Positions 33,356 to 42,013 of a stretch of DNA of 64,000 bases are shown here, one piece after another. Under the pieces are notes generated by a model. The model searched no databases. It was not told the origin of the DNA and saw nothing but the letters and a program-made list of their open reading frames with translations. The DNA comes from Amycolatopsis viridis (GTDB lineage: Bacteria; Actinomycetota; Actinomycetes; Mycobacteriales; Pseudonocardiaceae): positions 620,001-684,000 of the forward strand of contig NZ_JAANOU010000001.1 in the NCBI RefSeq assembly GCF_011758765.1, written 5' to 3'. The position numbers and the translations under genes are program-made. Position 1 is the stretch's first letter; each line of letters opens with the position of its first letter.

Positions 33356-34458
33356 GCGCCGGCCCGCCGCGGCCGCGTGCTCTCGGGTACGTCGGCGGTC
33401 GAGGCCGCGTAGGCGGCGCCGCGGCCGCCGGCCCTGGCGACGATCACGCCGTCCCGGACGCGCACCGCGGCTTCCGTCTCGTCGTCGACCGCGGGCACGC
33501 CGATCGCCGCCGCCACCCGGGCCGCGTCGTCGACGATCAGGCGCACGGGCCGCCACGCTTCCGGCGGGAACACCCGGCGCAGGCAGCCGGTGAGGTCCGC
33601 GATCCGGAGACGCACCAGGCGTCCGGTCTCGGCCGGGTCGCTGGTGACCACGACGACCGTGGCTTCCTCACCGGGCCGGACGGAGCGGATTGCCTCCTCC
33701 GCGGCGCTGAGGCGGCCGGCACCCAGCACGGTGATCAGACCGTCGCCGCCCCACCCGACCTCGTCGCCGCTGATCCGGTCCAGCAGTCCGACGGGCGGAT
33801 CCCAGCCGTCCGCGCACGGCTGCGCGGGCGCGACGTGGGGCAGGTGCGGTGGCGCCCAGCTGTCGGCGAGGTCGGTTGCGGCCAGGTGGCGGCACGCGCG
33901 GACCACGTCGAAGGGATCGCCGAAGCCCGGCGCGGTCTCGGCCAGGTGGCTCCACCCGCCCAGCAGGGTCAGCACCAGCTCGGCCAGCCGGACACGCCGG
34001 ATCGGTGCCGCGCCGGGTTCGCCGGACTCCAGCGCGACCGCGAGCAGCACCGCTTCCAGCTCCGCCACCTGTGCCCGCACCGTGCGCGCGTGGTCGTCGT
34101 CGAGGACACCGGCCAGCGAGCGCAGTTGCAGCCGCCCGTCCGCAGCTGTATCGCCGGTGAGCGGTAGCCGGTCGAGCCAGACGCGGGCGAACGCGGCCAG
34201 CGCCTCCTCCGGGGAGGCCGGCGGGACCTGCGGTCCGGTTCCGGCCGGCCTCTCGACCAGGTCGATCAAGACGGCCAGGTACAAGGCCCGTTTGCTCGGG
34301 AAGTTCGAGTACACGGCGCCGCGGGTCAGCTCGGCGCGCTCGGCGATCCGGTCGACCTTCGCCAGGGCGTAACCGTGCTCGCTGAACTCCTCCTCGGCGG
34401 CCGCCAGCACCGACGCGCGAGTGCGTTCCTGCTGTTGCGCCCGGGTCAGCCGGACCAT
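33352..34458 (-). CDS. TetR-family regulator with C-terminal thioredoxin-like domain
   Basis: A 368-residue protein, far longer than a normal TetR (about 200). Residues 10-60 are a TetR helix-turn-helix (RTRASVLAAAEEEFSEHGYA and TRGAVYSNFPSKRALY). Residues about 70-195 are the ligand-binding helices. From about 235 a thioredoxin-like pattern follows (EEATVVVVTSDPAETGRLV, VRLIVDDAARVAAAIGVPAV), with no CXXC, so it is probably not a redox enzyme. It is the first gene of an ATGA-coupled three-gene unit and is preceded by a dyad that may be its operator. Confidence 0.83.
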   Translation of the reverse strand: MVRLTRAQQQERTRASVLAAAEEEFSEHGYALAKVDRIAERAELTRGAVYSNFPSKRALYLAVLIDLVERPAGTGPQVPPASPEEALAAFARVWLDRLPLTGDTAADGRLQLRSLAGVLDDDHARTVRAQVAELEAVLLAVALESGEPGAAPIRRVRLAELVLTLLGGWSHLAETAPGFGDPFDVVRACRHLAATDLADSWAPPHLPHVAPAQPCADGWDPPVGLLDRISGDEVGWGGDGLITVLGAGRLSAAEEAIRSVRPGEEATVVVVTSDPAETGRLVRLRIADLTGCLRRVFPPEAWRPVRLIVDDAARVAAAIGVPAVDDETEAAVRVRDGVIVARAGGRGAAYAASTADVPESTRPRRAGA

Positions 34459-34482
34459 CCGCAGCTCCTCCCCTTACGGCAT

Positions 34483-34508
34483 CATCGGATACTTTACACA
34501 TTCCGATG
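34483..34508 (-). promoter_or_regulatory. Probable operator of the TetR-Trx/PPDK-like unit
   Basis: Perfect 7-bp arms CATCGGA (34483-34489) and TCCGATG (34502-34508) enclose a 12-bp A+T-rich spacer, just upstream of the TetR start. A second dyad GATGTT-GTG-AACATC overlaps its outer edge. The region is much richer in A+T than its surroundings, as expected for a promoter. Confidence 0.6.
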
Positions 34509-34543
34509 TTCACAACATCTGGAAGAGCTACGGCGTCAACGGC

Positions 34544-35209
34544 CTACAACCGCCGGGGATGCGCAGCCGCCGGCTCGTGCGGGCGGCCGAGGTGGCGCGC
34601 CAGCAACCGGTCGAGCAGCATCGCGCCGGCGGCCAGCGCGAGGAACAGCGCCGCGATCACCAGGCAGTTCACCGCGACCCGCGGGTAACCGAGCGCCGCC
34701 ACGTCGATGAACGGGTACGGGTAGAAGCCGTCGATCGCCCCGCGGACCAGGGTGAACGCCAGCCACGCGACCGGGTAGACCACCGACCACCCGATGATCC
34801 GCGGCGTGACGGCGCCGCGCGGCCCGAACAGCAGCCAGCCGAGCACGCCGAGCAGCGGGGACGCGGTGTGCAGCAGGAAGTCCGCGAGCCAGGCCCACCC
34901 GCTGAGGTCGTGCAACCCGGCCAGCGCCAGGTGGAACACGATCCCGGTGACCGCGATCGCGAGCACGCCGTCCAGCCGCAGCGTGCGGAACGCGGTGGAC
35001 GTCCACCGTGGACGGATCGCGAGCAGCAGGCTGGTGGCACCCACGATCAGGTTGGACTGGATCGTGAAGTAGGCGAAGACGTTGGCCAACCGCGCGGCCG
35101 CCGAGTCGTACCGGCCGCCCATCACCCCGGACGTGACGAACAGCTGCGTGACCACACCGAGCAGCACAACCAGGGCGTGCAGCCCGAACCACCAGCGCGC
35201 GATCCTCAT
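34544..35209 (-). CDS. Pr6Pr-family membrane protein
   Basis: A 221-residue integral membrane protein with about six helices. The pattern of the Pr6Pr family is visible: QSNLIVGATSLLLA in the second pair, HTASPLLGVLGWLLFGP in the middle, and YPYPFID before the last helix. No biochemical function is known for the family. The ATG at 35209 is preferred because the first helix starts at residue 5; an upstream start would add a hydrophilic stretch. Confidence 0.85.
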   Translation of the reverse strand: MRIARWWFGLHALVVLLGVVTQLFVTSGVMGGRYDSAAARLANVFAYFTIQSNLIVGATSLLLAIRPRWTSTAFRTLRLDGVLAIAVTGIVFHLALAGLHDLSGWAWLADFLLHTASPLLGVLGWLLFGPRGAVTPRIIGWSVVYPVAWLAFTLVRGAIDGFYPYPFIDVAALGYPRVAVNCLVIAALFLALAAGAMLLDRLLARHLGRPHEPAAAHPRRL

Positions 35210-35324
35210 GCCGGGACGGTAAACGGCCGGGCACCGCTCGCGCCGAAGCCACGCCGGGCGCCGTTGGGACACCGGTCCCGAAAGGTAGGCTGAGCGTCCT
35301 CATCCGCACCAGGAGGACATCGCA

Positions 35325-35906
35325 GTGGCCGTCACCCCGCCCGGGCAGCGCGAGCGGCTCTCCCCGAACCAGCTCGCCAAGCAGGAGCAGATCGTCGAAG
35401 CGGCGCGGCAGGTGCTCGCGCGCGACGGGCTGGCCGGGTGCACGGCGCGGGCGATCGCCGACGCGAGCCCGCTCACCAAGAGCGCCATCCACTACTACTT
35501 CAGCGACATCGACGTGCTCGTCGACCGCGCGATGGCTGCGCACGTGACCGCCTTCCTCGACGAGCTGCGCGAGGTGGCCGGCCGCCACGCCGACCCGCGG
35601 GAGAAGCTGTGGGCCGTCCTCGAGTCCTACCTCGACAGCTTCGCCAAGGAGGCCGACTCCGCGTTCCTCTGGTTCGAGTACTGGATCGCGGTCAGCCGCG
35701 CCGAGCACCCGGAGGCGATCGAGGTGATGCTGCGTTCGGTGACCGAGCTGCTCACCGAGCTGCTCGCCGGGGTCGGCGTGATCGACCCGCGCGCCCGGGC
35801 CCGGGCGCTGATGTCCTACCTGCTGGGCGCGGTCGTGCAGCAGCGCGTCCGGCGCCGCCCGTTCGGCACCCTCCGTGAGGAGATCGAGTCGCTCTGCCTG
35901 GCCTAA
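35325..35906 (+). CDS. TetR-family transcriptional regulator
   Basis: A 193-residue regulator of normal TetR size. The DNA-binding domain is at residues 15-65 (QEQIVEAARQVLARDGLAGCTAR, and TKSAIHYYFSDIDVLVDRA). The ligand pocket is unassigned. The GTG start has AGGAGG 8 nt upstream, and a TAGGCT -10 box lies about 35 nt before. It could regulate the Pr6Pr gene, from which it is divergent. Confidence 0.9.
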   Translation: MAVTPPGQRERLSPNQLAKQEQIVEAARQVLARDGLAGCTARAIADASPLTKSAIHYYFSDIDVLVDRAMAAHVTAFLDELREVAGRHADPREKLWAVLESYLDSFAKEADSAFLWFEYWIAVSRAEHPEAIEVMLRSVTELLTELLAGVGVIDPRARARALMSYLLGAVVQQRVRRRPFGTLREEIESLCLA

Positions 35907-35909
35907 GGT
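35904..35909 (+). promoter_or_regulatory. -10 box of a probable leaderless transcript (carbonic anhydrase)
   Basis: TAAGGT overlaps the stop of the TetR gene and lies 7 nt before the ATG at 35917. Confidence 0.45.
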
Positions 35910-35916
35910 TCCGGGT

Positions 35917-36438
35917 ATGCCATTGTTTTCCTTCGAGGGCGTCAGCCCCACCGTGCACCCGGACGCCTGGATCGCGCCCACCGCGACCCTGATCGGCGAC
36001 GTCGTGATCGAGAAGGACGTCTCGATCTGGTACGGCGCGGTCCTGCGGGCCGACTTCGGCAAGATCATCGTGCGCGAGGGCGCCAACATCCAGGACAACT
36101 CGGTTGTCCACGTGAACACCGGCGTGTGCGAGATCGGCCGGAACGTCACGGTCGGCCACATGTGCCTGGTGCACGACTGCACCGTCGGCGAGCAGGCCCT
36201 GATCGGCAACGGCTCCACCGTGCTGGACCAGTCGGTCATCGGGGAACGGACGCTGATCGCCGCCGGATCCACCGTCACACCGGGCACCCAGGTGCCGCCC
36301 GAGGTCATCGCGATGGGCAGCCCGGCGAAGAAGTTCGTGCCGCTGAGCGACTCCGCCCGCGGCTGGATCGACCACAACGCGGCGATCTACCAGCAGCTGG
36401 CCAAGCGGCACGCGGACGGTGTCGCACCCGTCGACTAA
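35917..36438 (+). CDS. Gamma-class carbonic anhydrase family protein
   Basis: A 173-residue left-handed beta-helix protein, seen as hexapeptide repeats (IAPTATLIGDVVI, CEIGRNVTVGH, CTVGEQALIGN). The three zinc-ligand histidines of gamma carbonic anhydrases are present in VVHVN and VGHMCLVH. Many family members have no measured activity and serve as acyltransferase-like scaffolds. A short C-terminal helix follows. The start lies 7 nt after a TAAGGT box. Confidence 0.88.
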   Translation: MPLFSFEGVSPTVHPDAWIAPTATLIGDVVIEKDVSIWYGAVLRADFGKIIVREGANIQDNSVVHVNTGVCEIGRNVTVGHMCLVHDCTVGEQALIGNGSTVLDQSVIGERTLIAAGSTVTPGTQVPPEVIAMGSPAKKFVPLSDSARGWIDHNAAIYQQLAKRHADGVAPVD

Positions 36439-36441
36439 GCT

Positions 36442-36525
36442 GGTCGCACGAAATGCGACTGGCGCCGTAGAGGTGGAGCACCACCGGGAAGCGACCGACG
36501 AGGCCGGCACCGCGCGCCTGGGTGT
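36442..36525 (+). promoter_or_regulatory. ZTP (pfl) riboswitch upstream of glyA
   Basis: The leader of glyA has the ZTP motif: GGTCG near the 5' end pairs with CGACC at 36491-36496, the first half is ACTGGCG ... AGGTGGA-CACCACCGGGAAGCGACC, and the second half is the hairpin ending CGCGCGCCTGGGT. The usual CGCCTGGGCA tail is altered to CGCCTGGGTG. Such RNAs turn on one-carbon and purine genes when ZTP builds up under folate shortage, which fits glyA. A TAAGCT -10 box overlaps the upstream stop codon (36436-36441). Confidence 0.85.
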
Positions 36526-36547
36526 AGCCAGTGTCAGGAGTAGGAAG

Positions 36548-37816
36548 ATGACGCACCAGCCAGCCATCCCCACGCTCACCGCGGCCGACCCGCAGATCGC
36601 CGGACTCGTCGAGGACGAAGCGCGCCGCCAGGCGGAGAAGATCCGCCTGATCGCCTCCGAGAACTACGTGTCCGAGGCGGTCCTGGAGGCCACCGGGTCC
36701 GTGCTGACCAACAAGTACTCCGAGGGCTACGCGGGCAAGCGGTACTACGAGGGCCAGCAGTTCATCGACCAGGTCGAGCAGGTCGCGATCGAACGGGCCA
36801 AGGCGCTCTTCGGCGTCGACCACGCCAACGTCCAGCCGTACTCGGGCTCGCCGGCCAACCTGGCCGCCTACCTGGCGTTCGCCAGCCCCGGCGACACGGT
36901 GATGGGCATGGCCCTGCCCGACGGCGGCCACCTCACGCACGGCTGGTCGGTCTCGGCCACCGGCAAGTGGTTCAACCCCGTCCGGTACGGCGTGCGGAAG
37001 GAAACCGGCCGCGTCGACCTCGACCAGGTCCGCGAGCTGGCGCTGGAGCACCGGCCGAAGCTGATCTTCGCCGGCGGCACGGCGATTCCGCGCACCATCG
37101 ACTTCCCGGCCTTCGCCGAGATCGCCAACGAGGTCGGCGCCGTACTGGTGGCCGACATCGCGCACATCGCCGGTCTGGTCGCCGGCGGCGCGCACCCGTC
37201 GCCGGTCGGGCACGCGCCGGTCATCACCACGACCACGCACAAGACCCTGCGCGGTCCGCGCGGCGCGATGATCCTGACCGACGCCGAGCACGCCAAGGCC
37301 ATCGACAAGGCCGTGTTCCCCGGCCTGCAGGGCGGCCCGCACAACCACACCACCGCCGCGATCGCGGTGGCCCTGGGCGAGGCGGCCAAGCCCGGTTTCC
37401 GCGACTACGCGCACGCCATCGTCGCCAACGCCAAGGCGCTGGCCGAGGCTCTGATCGAGCGCGGCTTCGACCTGGTGTCCGGCGGAACCGACAACCACCT
37501 GCTGCTGGTCGACCTGACCAGCAAGCAGATCGGCGGCAAGCCGGCCGCGCAGGCGCTGGACCGTGCCGGTATCGAGCTGAACTACAACACGGTGCCGTTC
37601 GACCCGCGCAAGCCGTTCGACCCGTCCGGTATCCGGCTCGGCACCGCGGCCATCACCACCCGCGGCCTCACCCCGGAGCACCAGCCGCAGATCGCGGAGT
37701 GGATCGACCGCACCGTCACCGCGGCCGCGGCCGGCGACGAGGAGACGATCACCCGGATCGCCGGCGAGGTGCGTGACCTGCTCGCGGCGTACCCGATCCC
37801 CGGATACCGCGCGTAG
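36548..37816 (+). CDS. glyA: Serine hydroxymethyltransferase
   Basis: A 422-residue pyridoxal-phosphate enzyme that converts serine and tetrahydrofolate to glycine and methylene-THF. Conserved parts: KIRLIASENYVSEAVLEATGS at about 27-47, GGHLTHG, and the PLP lysine in TTTHKTLRGPRG. It works in the cytoplasm and links to the folate genes further right in the window. The ATG has AGGAGTAGGAAG directly upstream, with the ZTP riboswitch before that; a longer start would lie inside the riboswitch. Confidence 0.97.
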   Translation: MTHQPAIPTLTAADPQIAGLVEDEARRQAEKIRLIASENYVSEAVLEATGSVLTNKYSEGYAGKRYYEGQQFIDQVEQVAIERAKALFGVDHANVQPYSGSPANLAAYLAFASPGDTVMGMALPDGGHLTHGWSVSATGKWFNPVRYGVRKETGRVDLDQVRELALEHRPKLIFAGGTAIPRTIDFPAFAEIANEVGAVLVADIAHIAGLVAGGAHPSPVGHAPVITTTTHKTLRGPRGAMILTDAEHAKAIDKAVFPGLQGGPHNHTTAAIAVALGEAAKPGFRDYAHAIVANAKALAEALIERGFDLVSGGTDNHLLLVDLTSKQIGGKPAAQALDRAGIELNYNTVPFDPRKPFDPSGIRLGTAAITTRGLTPEHQPQIAEWIDRTVTAAAAGDEETITRIAGEVRDLLAAYPIPGYRA

Positions 37817-37833
37817 CAGCCCGACCCGAACGA

Positions 37834-37865
37834 AACGCCCCTTCCCCGCACGGGGAAGGGGCGTT
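37834..37865. terminator. Bidirectional terminator between glyA and ppa
   Basis: A perfect 14-bp stem AACGCCCCTTCCCC/GGGGAAGGGGCGTT with a 4-nt loop, between convergent genes. On the minus strand it is followed by TCGTT. Confidence 0.9.
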
Positions 37866-37879
37866 GTTCACATCCGCAC

Positions 37880-38398
37880 TCAGTGGTGCTCGCCGCCTTC
37901 GGCGGCCTCCTTCGCGAGCCGGTCGATCTCCCGCTGGTAGGAGCGCTTGATCTCGGCCTCGGCCTCGGCGCGGCCGACCCACTGCGAGCCCTCGACGCTC
38001 TTGGCCGGCTCCAGGTCCTTGTACACCTGGAAGAAGTGCTCGATCTCGAGCTTGTGGAACTCGTTCAGGTGGTGGATGTCCCGCAGGTGCTCCAGCCGCG
38101 GGTCGTCCGACGGCACCGCGAGAACCTTGTCGTCCGGTCCCTTCTCGTCCGTCATCCGGAACATGCCGATCGCGCGGCAGCGGATCAGGCAGCCCGGGAA
38201 CGTCGGCTCCTGGACGAGCACCAGTACGTCGAGCGGGTCGCCGTCCTGCCCCAGGGTGTCGTCGATGAAGCCGTAGTCGGCCGGGTACTGGGTGGCCGTG
38301 AACAGGGTCCGGTCCAGGCGGATGCGACCGGTCTTGTGGTCCACCTCGTACTTGTTGCGCTCCCCCTTGGGGATTTCGATCGTGGCGTCGAACTCCAC
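37880..38398 (-). CDS. ppa: Inorganic pyrophosphatase
   Basis: A 172-residue family I soluble pyrophosphatase. Conserved features: [14 protein letters not shown] at about 11-24, the YPADYGFI segment, and the metal-binding [11 protein letters not shown] (about 50-60) with its three aspartates. It removes pyrophosphate from biosynthesis in the cytoplasm. The window also holds the proton-pumping HppA, so the cell has both soluble and membrane routes. The GTG start is followed at once by conserved sequence. Confidence 0.96.
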   Translation of the reverse strand: MEFDATIEIPKGERNKYEVDHKTGRIRLDRTLFTATQYPADYGFIDDTLGQDGDPLDVLVLVQEPTFPGCLIRCRAIGMFRMTDEKGPDDKVLAVPSDDPRLEHLRDIHHLNEFHKLEIEHFFQVYKDLEPAKSVEGSQWVGRAEAEAEIKRSYQREIDRLAKEAAEGGEHH

Positions 38399-38562
38399 GG
38401 CGTCCTCGCTGACCTCGTCTTTTCCCGCCGATACCGGCGGCTTACGTTTTCGCTAACTTGTCGTCACTAGTGTGGACCACGCGCCGTTGGGAAGTCGCAC
38501 TGATGTCGTCTTGACAACACTGAGTTTGCCCGCGGCGTGTCGCCGGTGAGGAGGAGGGGTGC

Positions 38563-40941
38563 GTGCCGAGCAACGACCAGCCCGAGTGGCCTTCGGAGGA
38601 CACCGACGCCGCGCGGGAGGAGAACCCCGCTGACGGCGGTGCGACGGCTCAGCTGCCCCTGCCTGGCACGCCCTCGCTGCCGGAGTCCCCGACGGTGTTC
38701 GTCCCCGCCCCGCCGGAGCGCGACGACCGGACGGACGCGGCGGCCGACCCGCCGCACGAGCAGGCGACCGCCCCACACCGCGTTCCCCGCGACGACCGCC
38801 CTGGTGAGCAGCCGACCGCACCCCAGCAGGTCCCGGGCCGGGCCGGCCGACCCGGCCCCACGGGGCCGGGCCAGTCCGAGCCGCGACCAGCGGCTCCCGG
38901 CAGCACGGACGACGGTGCGCGGTCCGGCGAGCAGGGCGCGGGAGACCCGGGCCGGGACCGGTCCGCACAGCACGACCCGGACCAGCCGGCACAGTCCCGC
39001 CCACAACCGGGACCGCGTGAGCACGCCCAGGACGGTGGCCAGTTCGGCGCGCCGGGTGAGCAGGGTGGTGGCGAACCGGACGCGCCGCGGCCCGGTGCGC
39101 AGGGCGCGGCCCAGCCGGGCTCGGGCCGGCCGGGCGAGCAGGACGGCGCACCGGGACAGCGGGGCCGGGGCGAGCCGGACCAGTCCCGCCCGGCGTCTGG
39201 TGTGCCGGATGCGCGGGGGCCCGTGGAGCCGGAGTGGGCCCGGCCGGGCGCCGCGGGTGAGCCGGGCGCGGGTTGGCAGGACCGGTCGTGGTCCGGTGCC
39301 CAGGCTGGGCCGGGTGCCGGCCATCAGGACGGGCCGCGGCCCGGGGTCCAGGGCGAGCAGGGGCCCGCCGAGCCGGAGTGGGCCCGGCCCGGCGCCCAGC
39401 AGAACGCGTCCGGCCGGCCGGACCGCCCCCAGCCGATGCCGCCGTCGGCAGTCCCGCTCATGCAGCCGATGCGCATCGAGCCGAGCGGGGAGATCCACCC
39501 GGCCGAGACGACCACCGGGGAGGAGAAACCGCCGGTCGAAGCCCCGGCCCCACCGAAGCGCCGTCGCGGGCGGGTGCTGGCGGTCAGCGCGCTGGTGCTG
39601 GTGCTGGTCGTCGCGGTGGGGGTCGCGCTCGCCACGCCCTACGTCTCCAACCGGCTGGCCCTGCCGTGGGCGCCGAACCGGCCCAAGGCCGACGCCCCCG
39701 AGCCGGTTCCGGTGGCCCTCTCGCTCAAGCCCCCCAGCTCCGCGGCGCCGGAACCGACGCCGGCCGGGGTGTCCGCGGCGCTCTCCCAGCCGGCGGGCAA
39801 CGGGGCGCTGGGCACGCTCACCGGCTCGGTCATCGACCCGGCGAACGGCCAGATGCTGTGGGACCGCAACTCCGGTCAGCTGCGCACCCCGGCTTCCACC
39901 ACCAAGTTGCTGACGACCGCCGCCGCGCTGCTCGCCATGGACGCCGGCACGCAGCTGAGCACCAAGGTCGTCGAGGGCTCCTCGCCGGACACCGCGGTCC
40001 TCGTCGCGGGCGGCGACGTCACCCTGTCCTCCCTGCCGGCCGGTCAGCAGTCGGTCTACCCGGGTGCCGCGCACCTCGACGACCTCGTCGCCCAGGTCAA
40101 GCAGGCCAGCGGCGGCTCCGTCAAGCAGGTGCTGATCGACACGTCCGTTTGGACGGGTGCGCAGACCGCGCCGGGCTGGGCGCCCAACGACGCGCCGATA
40201 TTCACGGCACCGATGACGCCGGTGATGCTCGACGGCGGCCTGGACAACCCGAAGAACGACCACTCGGTGCGCGTCACGCAGCCGGCGAACACCGTGCTGC
40301 AGACCTTCGCGCAGCGGCTCGGCGCGACGGCGGCCGGCCCCGGCGCCGCACCGCAGGACGCGAAGGTGCTCGGCGAGGTCAAGTCGGCGCCGCTGAGCGA
40401 GCTGATCGCCCGCGCGCTGGAGACGTCGGACAACACGCTCGCCGAGGCGATCGGCCGGATGACCGCCATCGCCACCGGCCACGAACCGTCGTTCGCCGGC
40501 GCGGCGCAAGCCACGTTGTCGGTGCTCGCGCAGCACGGGTTCGACGTCTCGCAGGTGCGGCTGAGCGACACCAGCGGGCTCTCCCCGCAGAACAGCGTGC
40601 CGGCGAAGTTGCTCGCGCAGATCCTGGCGGCCGCGGCCGGCCCGGACGACAAGGATGCGCGGACGGCGAGGCTGCGCCCGATGCTGTCCGGCCTGCCGGT
40701 GGCCGGTGGCAGCGGCACCCTGGTCGACCGTTACAAGGAATACGGTTCCCAGTCGGGCCGGGGATGGGTGCGCGCCAAGACGGGCACTCTGTCCGGTGTC
40801 CACACGTTGGCAGGGGTAGTGCTCGACGCGGACGGGCGCGTGCTGGTGTTCGCGTTGATGTCCGACGGGGCCGACCAGCGGAGCGCGCGGGCGGCACTGG
40901 ATGTCGTCGCGGCCTCGCTGCAAGGCTGCGGGTGCCGGTAG
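38563..40941 (+). CDS. dacB: D-alanyl-D-alanine carboxypeptidase (PBP4/DacB, S13) with long disordered N-terminus
   Basis: A 792-residue class C low-molecular-weight penicillin-binding protein. Residues 1-335 are low-complexity, rich in Pro, Gly, Gln, Glu and Arg, and lie in the cytoplasm. One membrane helix (about 337-360) follows, then the S13 domain outside the cell: SxxK in PASTTKLLT (serine about 445), SDN at about 621, and KTG in AKTGTLSG at about 738. It should trim pentapeptides. The same ppa-dacB-DUF2342-tilS-hpt order occurs in mycobacteria (Rv3628-Rv3624c). The GTG start has GAGGAGGGG upstream. The tail length is much greater than needed. Confidence 0.92.
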   Translation: MPSNDQPEWPSEDTDAAREENPADGGATAQLPLPGTPSLPESPTVFVPAPPERDDRTDAAADPPHEQATAPHRVPRDDRPGEQPTAPQQVPGRAGRPGPTGPGQSEPRPAAPGSTDDGARSGEQGAGDPGRDRSAQHDPDQPAQSRPQPGPREHAQDGGQFGAPGEQGGGEPDAPRPGAQGAAQPGSGRPGEQDGAPGQRGRGEPDQSRPASGVPDARGPVEPEWARPGAAGEPGAGWQDRSWSGAQAGPGAGHQDGPRPGVQGEQGPAEPEWARPGAQQNASGRPDRPQPMPPSAVPLMQPMRIEPSGEIHPAETTTGEEKPPVEAPAPPKRRRGRVLAVSALVLVLVVAVGVALATPYVSNRLALPWAPNRPKADAPEPVPVALSLKPPSSAAPEPTPAGVSAALSQPAGNGALGTLTGSVIDPANGQMLWDRNSGQLRTPASTTKLLTTAAALLAMDAGTQLSTKVVEGSSPDTAVLVAGGDVTLSSLPAGQQSVYPGAAHLDDLVAQVKQASGGSVKQVLIDTSVWTGAQTAPGWAPNDAPIFTAPMTPVMLDGGLDNPKNDHSVRVTQPANTVLQTFAQRLGATAAGPGAAPQDAKVLGEVKSAPLSELIARALETSDNTLAEAIGRMTAIATGHEPSFAGAAQATLSVLAQHGFDVSQVRLSDTSGLSPQNSVPAKLLAQILAAAAGPDDKDARTARLRPMLSGLPVAGGSGTLVDRYKEYGSQSGRGWVRAKTGTLSGVHTLAGVVLDADGRVLVFALMSDGADQRSARAALDVVAASLQGCGCR

Positions 40942-40960
40942 CTTCGGGAAGGTGGACACG

Positions 40961-42013
40961 ATGAGTGAGGGCACGACCCGGCCGGTCGTCGACTGGTCAC
41001 TGGCCGCGTCCACGGGTGCCTTCCTCGTCCGGGGTGGCCCGGTGGTTTCGCGCGAGGAGGCTCGCGAGGCCGTCACCGAGCTGCGTGAGCTGACGGTGGA
41101 CGCCGAGGCCCACGTGCGTGATCTGACCGGCCTGGGCGCCGGCCTCCCGCTGCTGCCCGGCGACGTCGTGGACCGGCCCGGCTGGGTGCGCTCGGCCGCC
41201 GCCGGGCTCGACGCCCTCACCGCGCGAGCGTTGCCGCCCAACCCGGCCGGGGCGTTCGGCCCGGTGCTGGCCGGCGGTGCCGGTGTGCAGACCGGTGTGG
41301 TGCTGGCCTTCCTCGCCTCCCGGGTGCTGGGGCAGTACGACCCGTTCGGCGGGCCGGACGGGGCCGGGCGGTTGTTGCTGGTGGCGCCGAACGTGGTCAC
41401 GGCGCAGCAGGCGCTGCGCGTACCGGGCCGCGACTTCCGGCTGTGGGTGTGCCTGCACGAGAGCACGCACCGGTTGCAGTTCACCGCGGTGAGCTGGCTG
41501 CGGGACTACTTCGCCGGCGAGGTCGAGCGGCTGGTCAGCGGCCTGACCGCGGACACCGACGGGATGACCGACCTGCTCGGCAGGCTGCCGGACGCGCTGC
41601 GCGAGGCCCGGCGGGCCAAGGCCGACGGGCTGGTCGCGGTCGGTCAGCTGTTGCGCTCGCCCGAGCAGCGCGCGGTGTTCGACCGGCTGCTCGCGCTGTC
41701 CACGCTGCTCGAGGGGCACGCGGACTACGTGATGGACGCGGTGGGGCCGGGTGTGGTGCCCAGCGTGGAGACCATCCGGGCGCGGTTCACCGACCGCCGC
41801 AAGGGCGGTGGCCTGCTGGACCGGTTGCTGCGGGCGTTGCTCGGGGTGGACGCCAAGATCCGCCAGTACGCGCAGGGCGCGGCCTTCACCCGGCACGTCG
41901 TGGACCGGGTCGGGATGGCCGGGTTCAACGCCGTCTGGACTTCGCCGAACACGCTGCCGACCCGGGCCGAGATCATCGATCCCGAGGCGTGGGTGCGGCG
42001 CGTCCACCGGTGA
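40961..42013 (+). CDS. DUF2342 zinc-dependent metalloprotease-like protein
   Basis: A 350-residue protein of the DUF2342 family, once annotated as coenzyme F420-associated. It contains an HExxH-type site in CLHESTHRLQF (about residue 170) and a downstream EGHADYVMD that could give the third ligand. No signal peptide is visible, so it should be cytoplasmic. Substrate unknown. The ATG has GGAAGG 8 nt upstream. Its end overlaps tilS by GTGA. Confidence 0.86.
   Translation: MSEGTTRPVVDWSLAASTGAFLVRGGPVVSREEAREAVTELRELTVDAEAHVRDLTGLGAGLPLLPGDVVDRPGWVRSAAAGLDALTARALPPNPAGAFGPVLAGGAGVQTGVVLAFLASRVLGQYDPFGGPDGAGRLLLVAPNVVTAQQALRVPGRDFRLWVCLHESTHRLQFTAVSWLRDYFAGEVERLVSGLTADTDGMTDLLGRLPDALREARRAKADGLVAVGQLLRSPEQRAVFDRLLALSTLLEGHADYVMDAVGPGVVPSVETIRARFTDRRKGGGLLDRLLRALLGVDAKIRQYAQGAAFTRHVVDRVGMAGFNAVWTSPNTLPTRAEIIDPEAWVRRVHR

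Noticed and set aside
38467-41484. A 1005-codon open frame antisense to dacB and the DUF2342 gene
   Set aside because: It crosses two well-supported genes and shows no family pattern.
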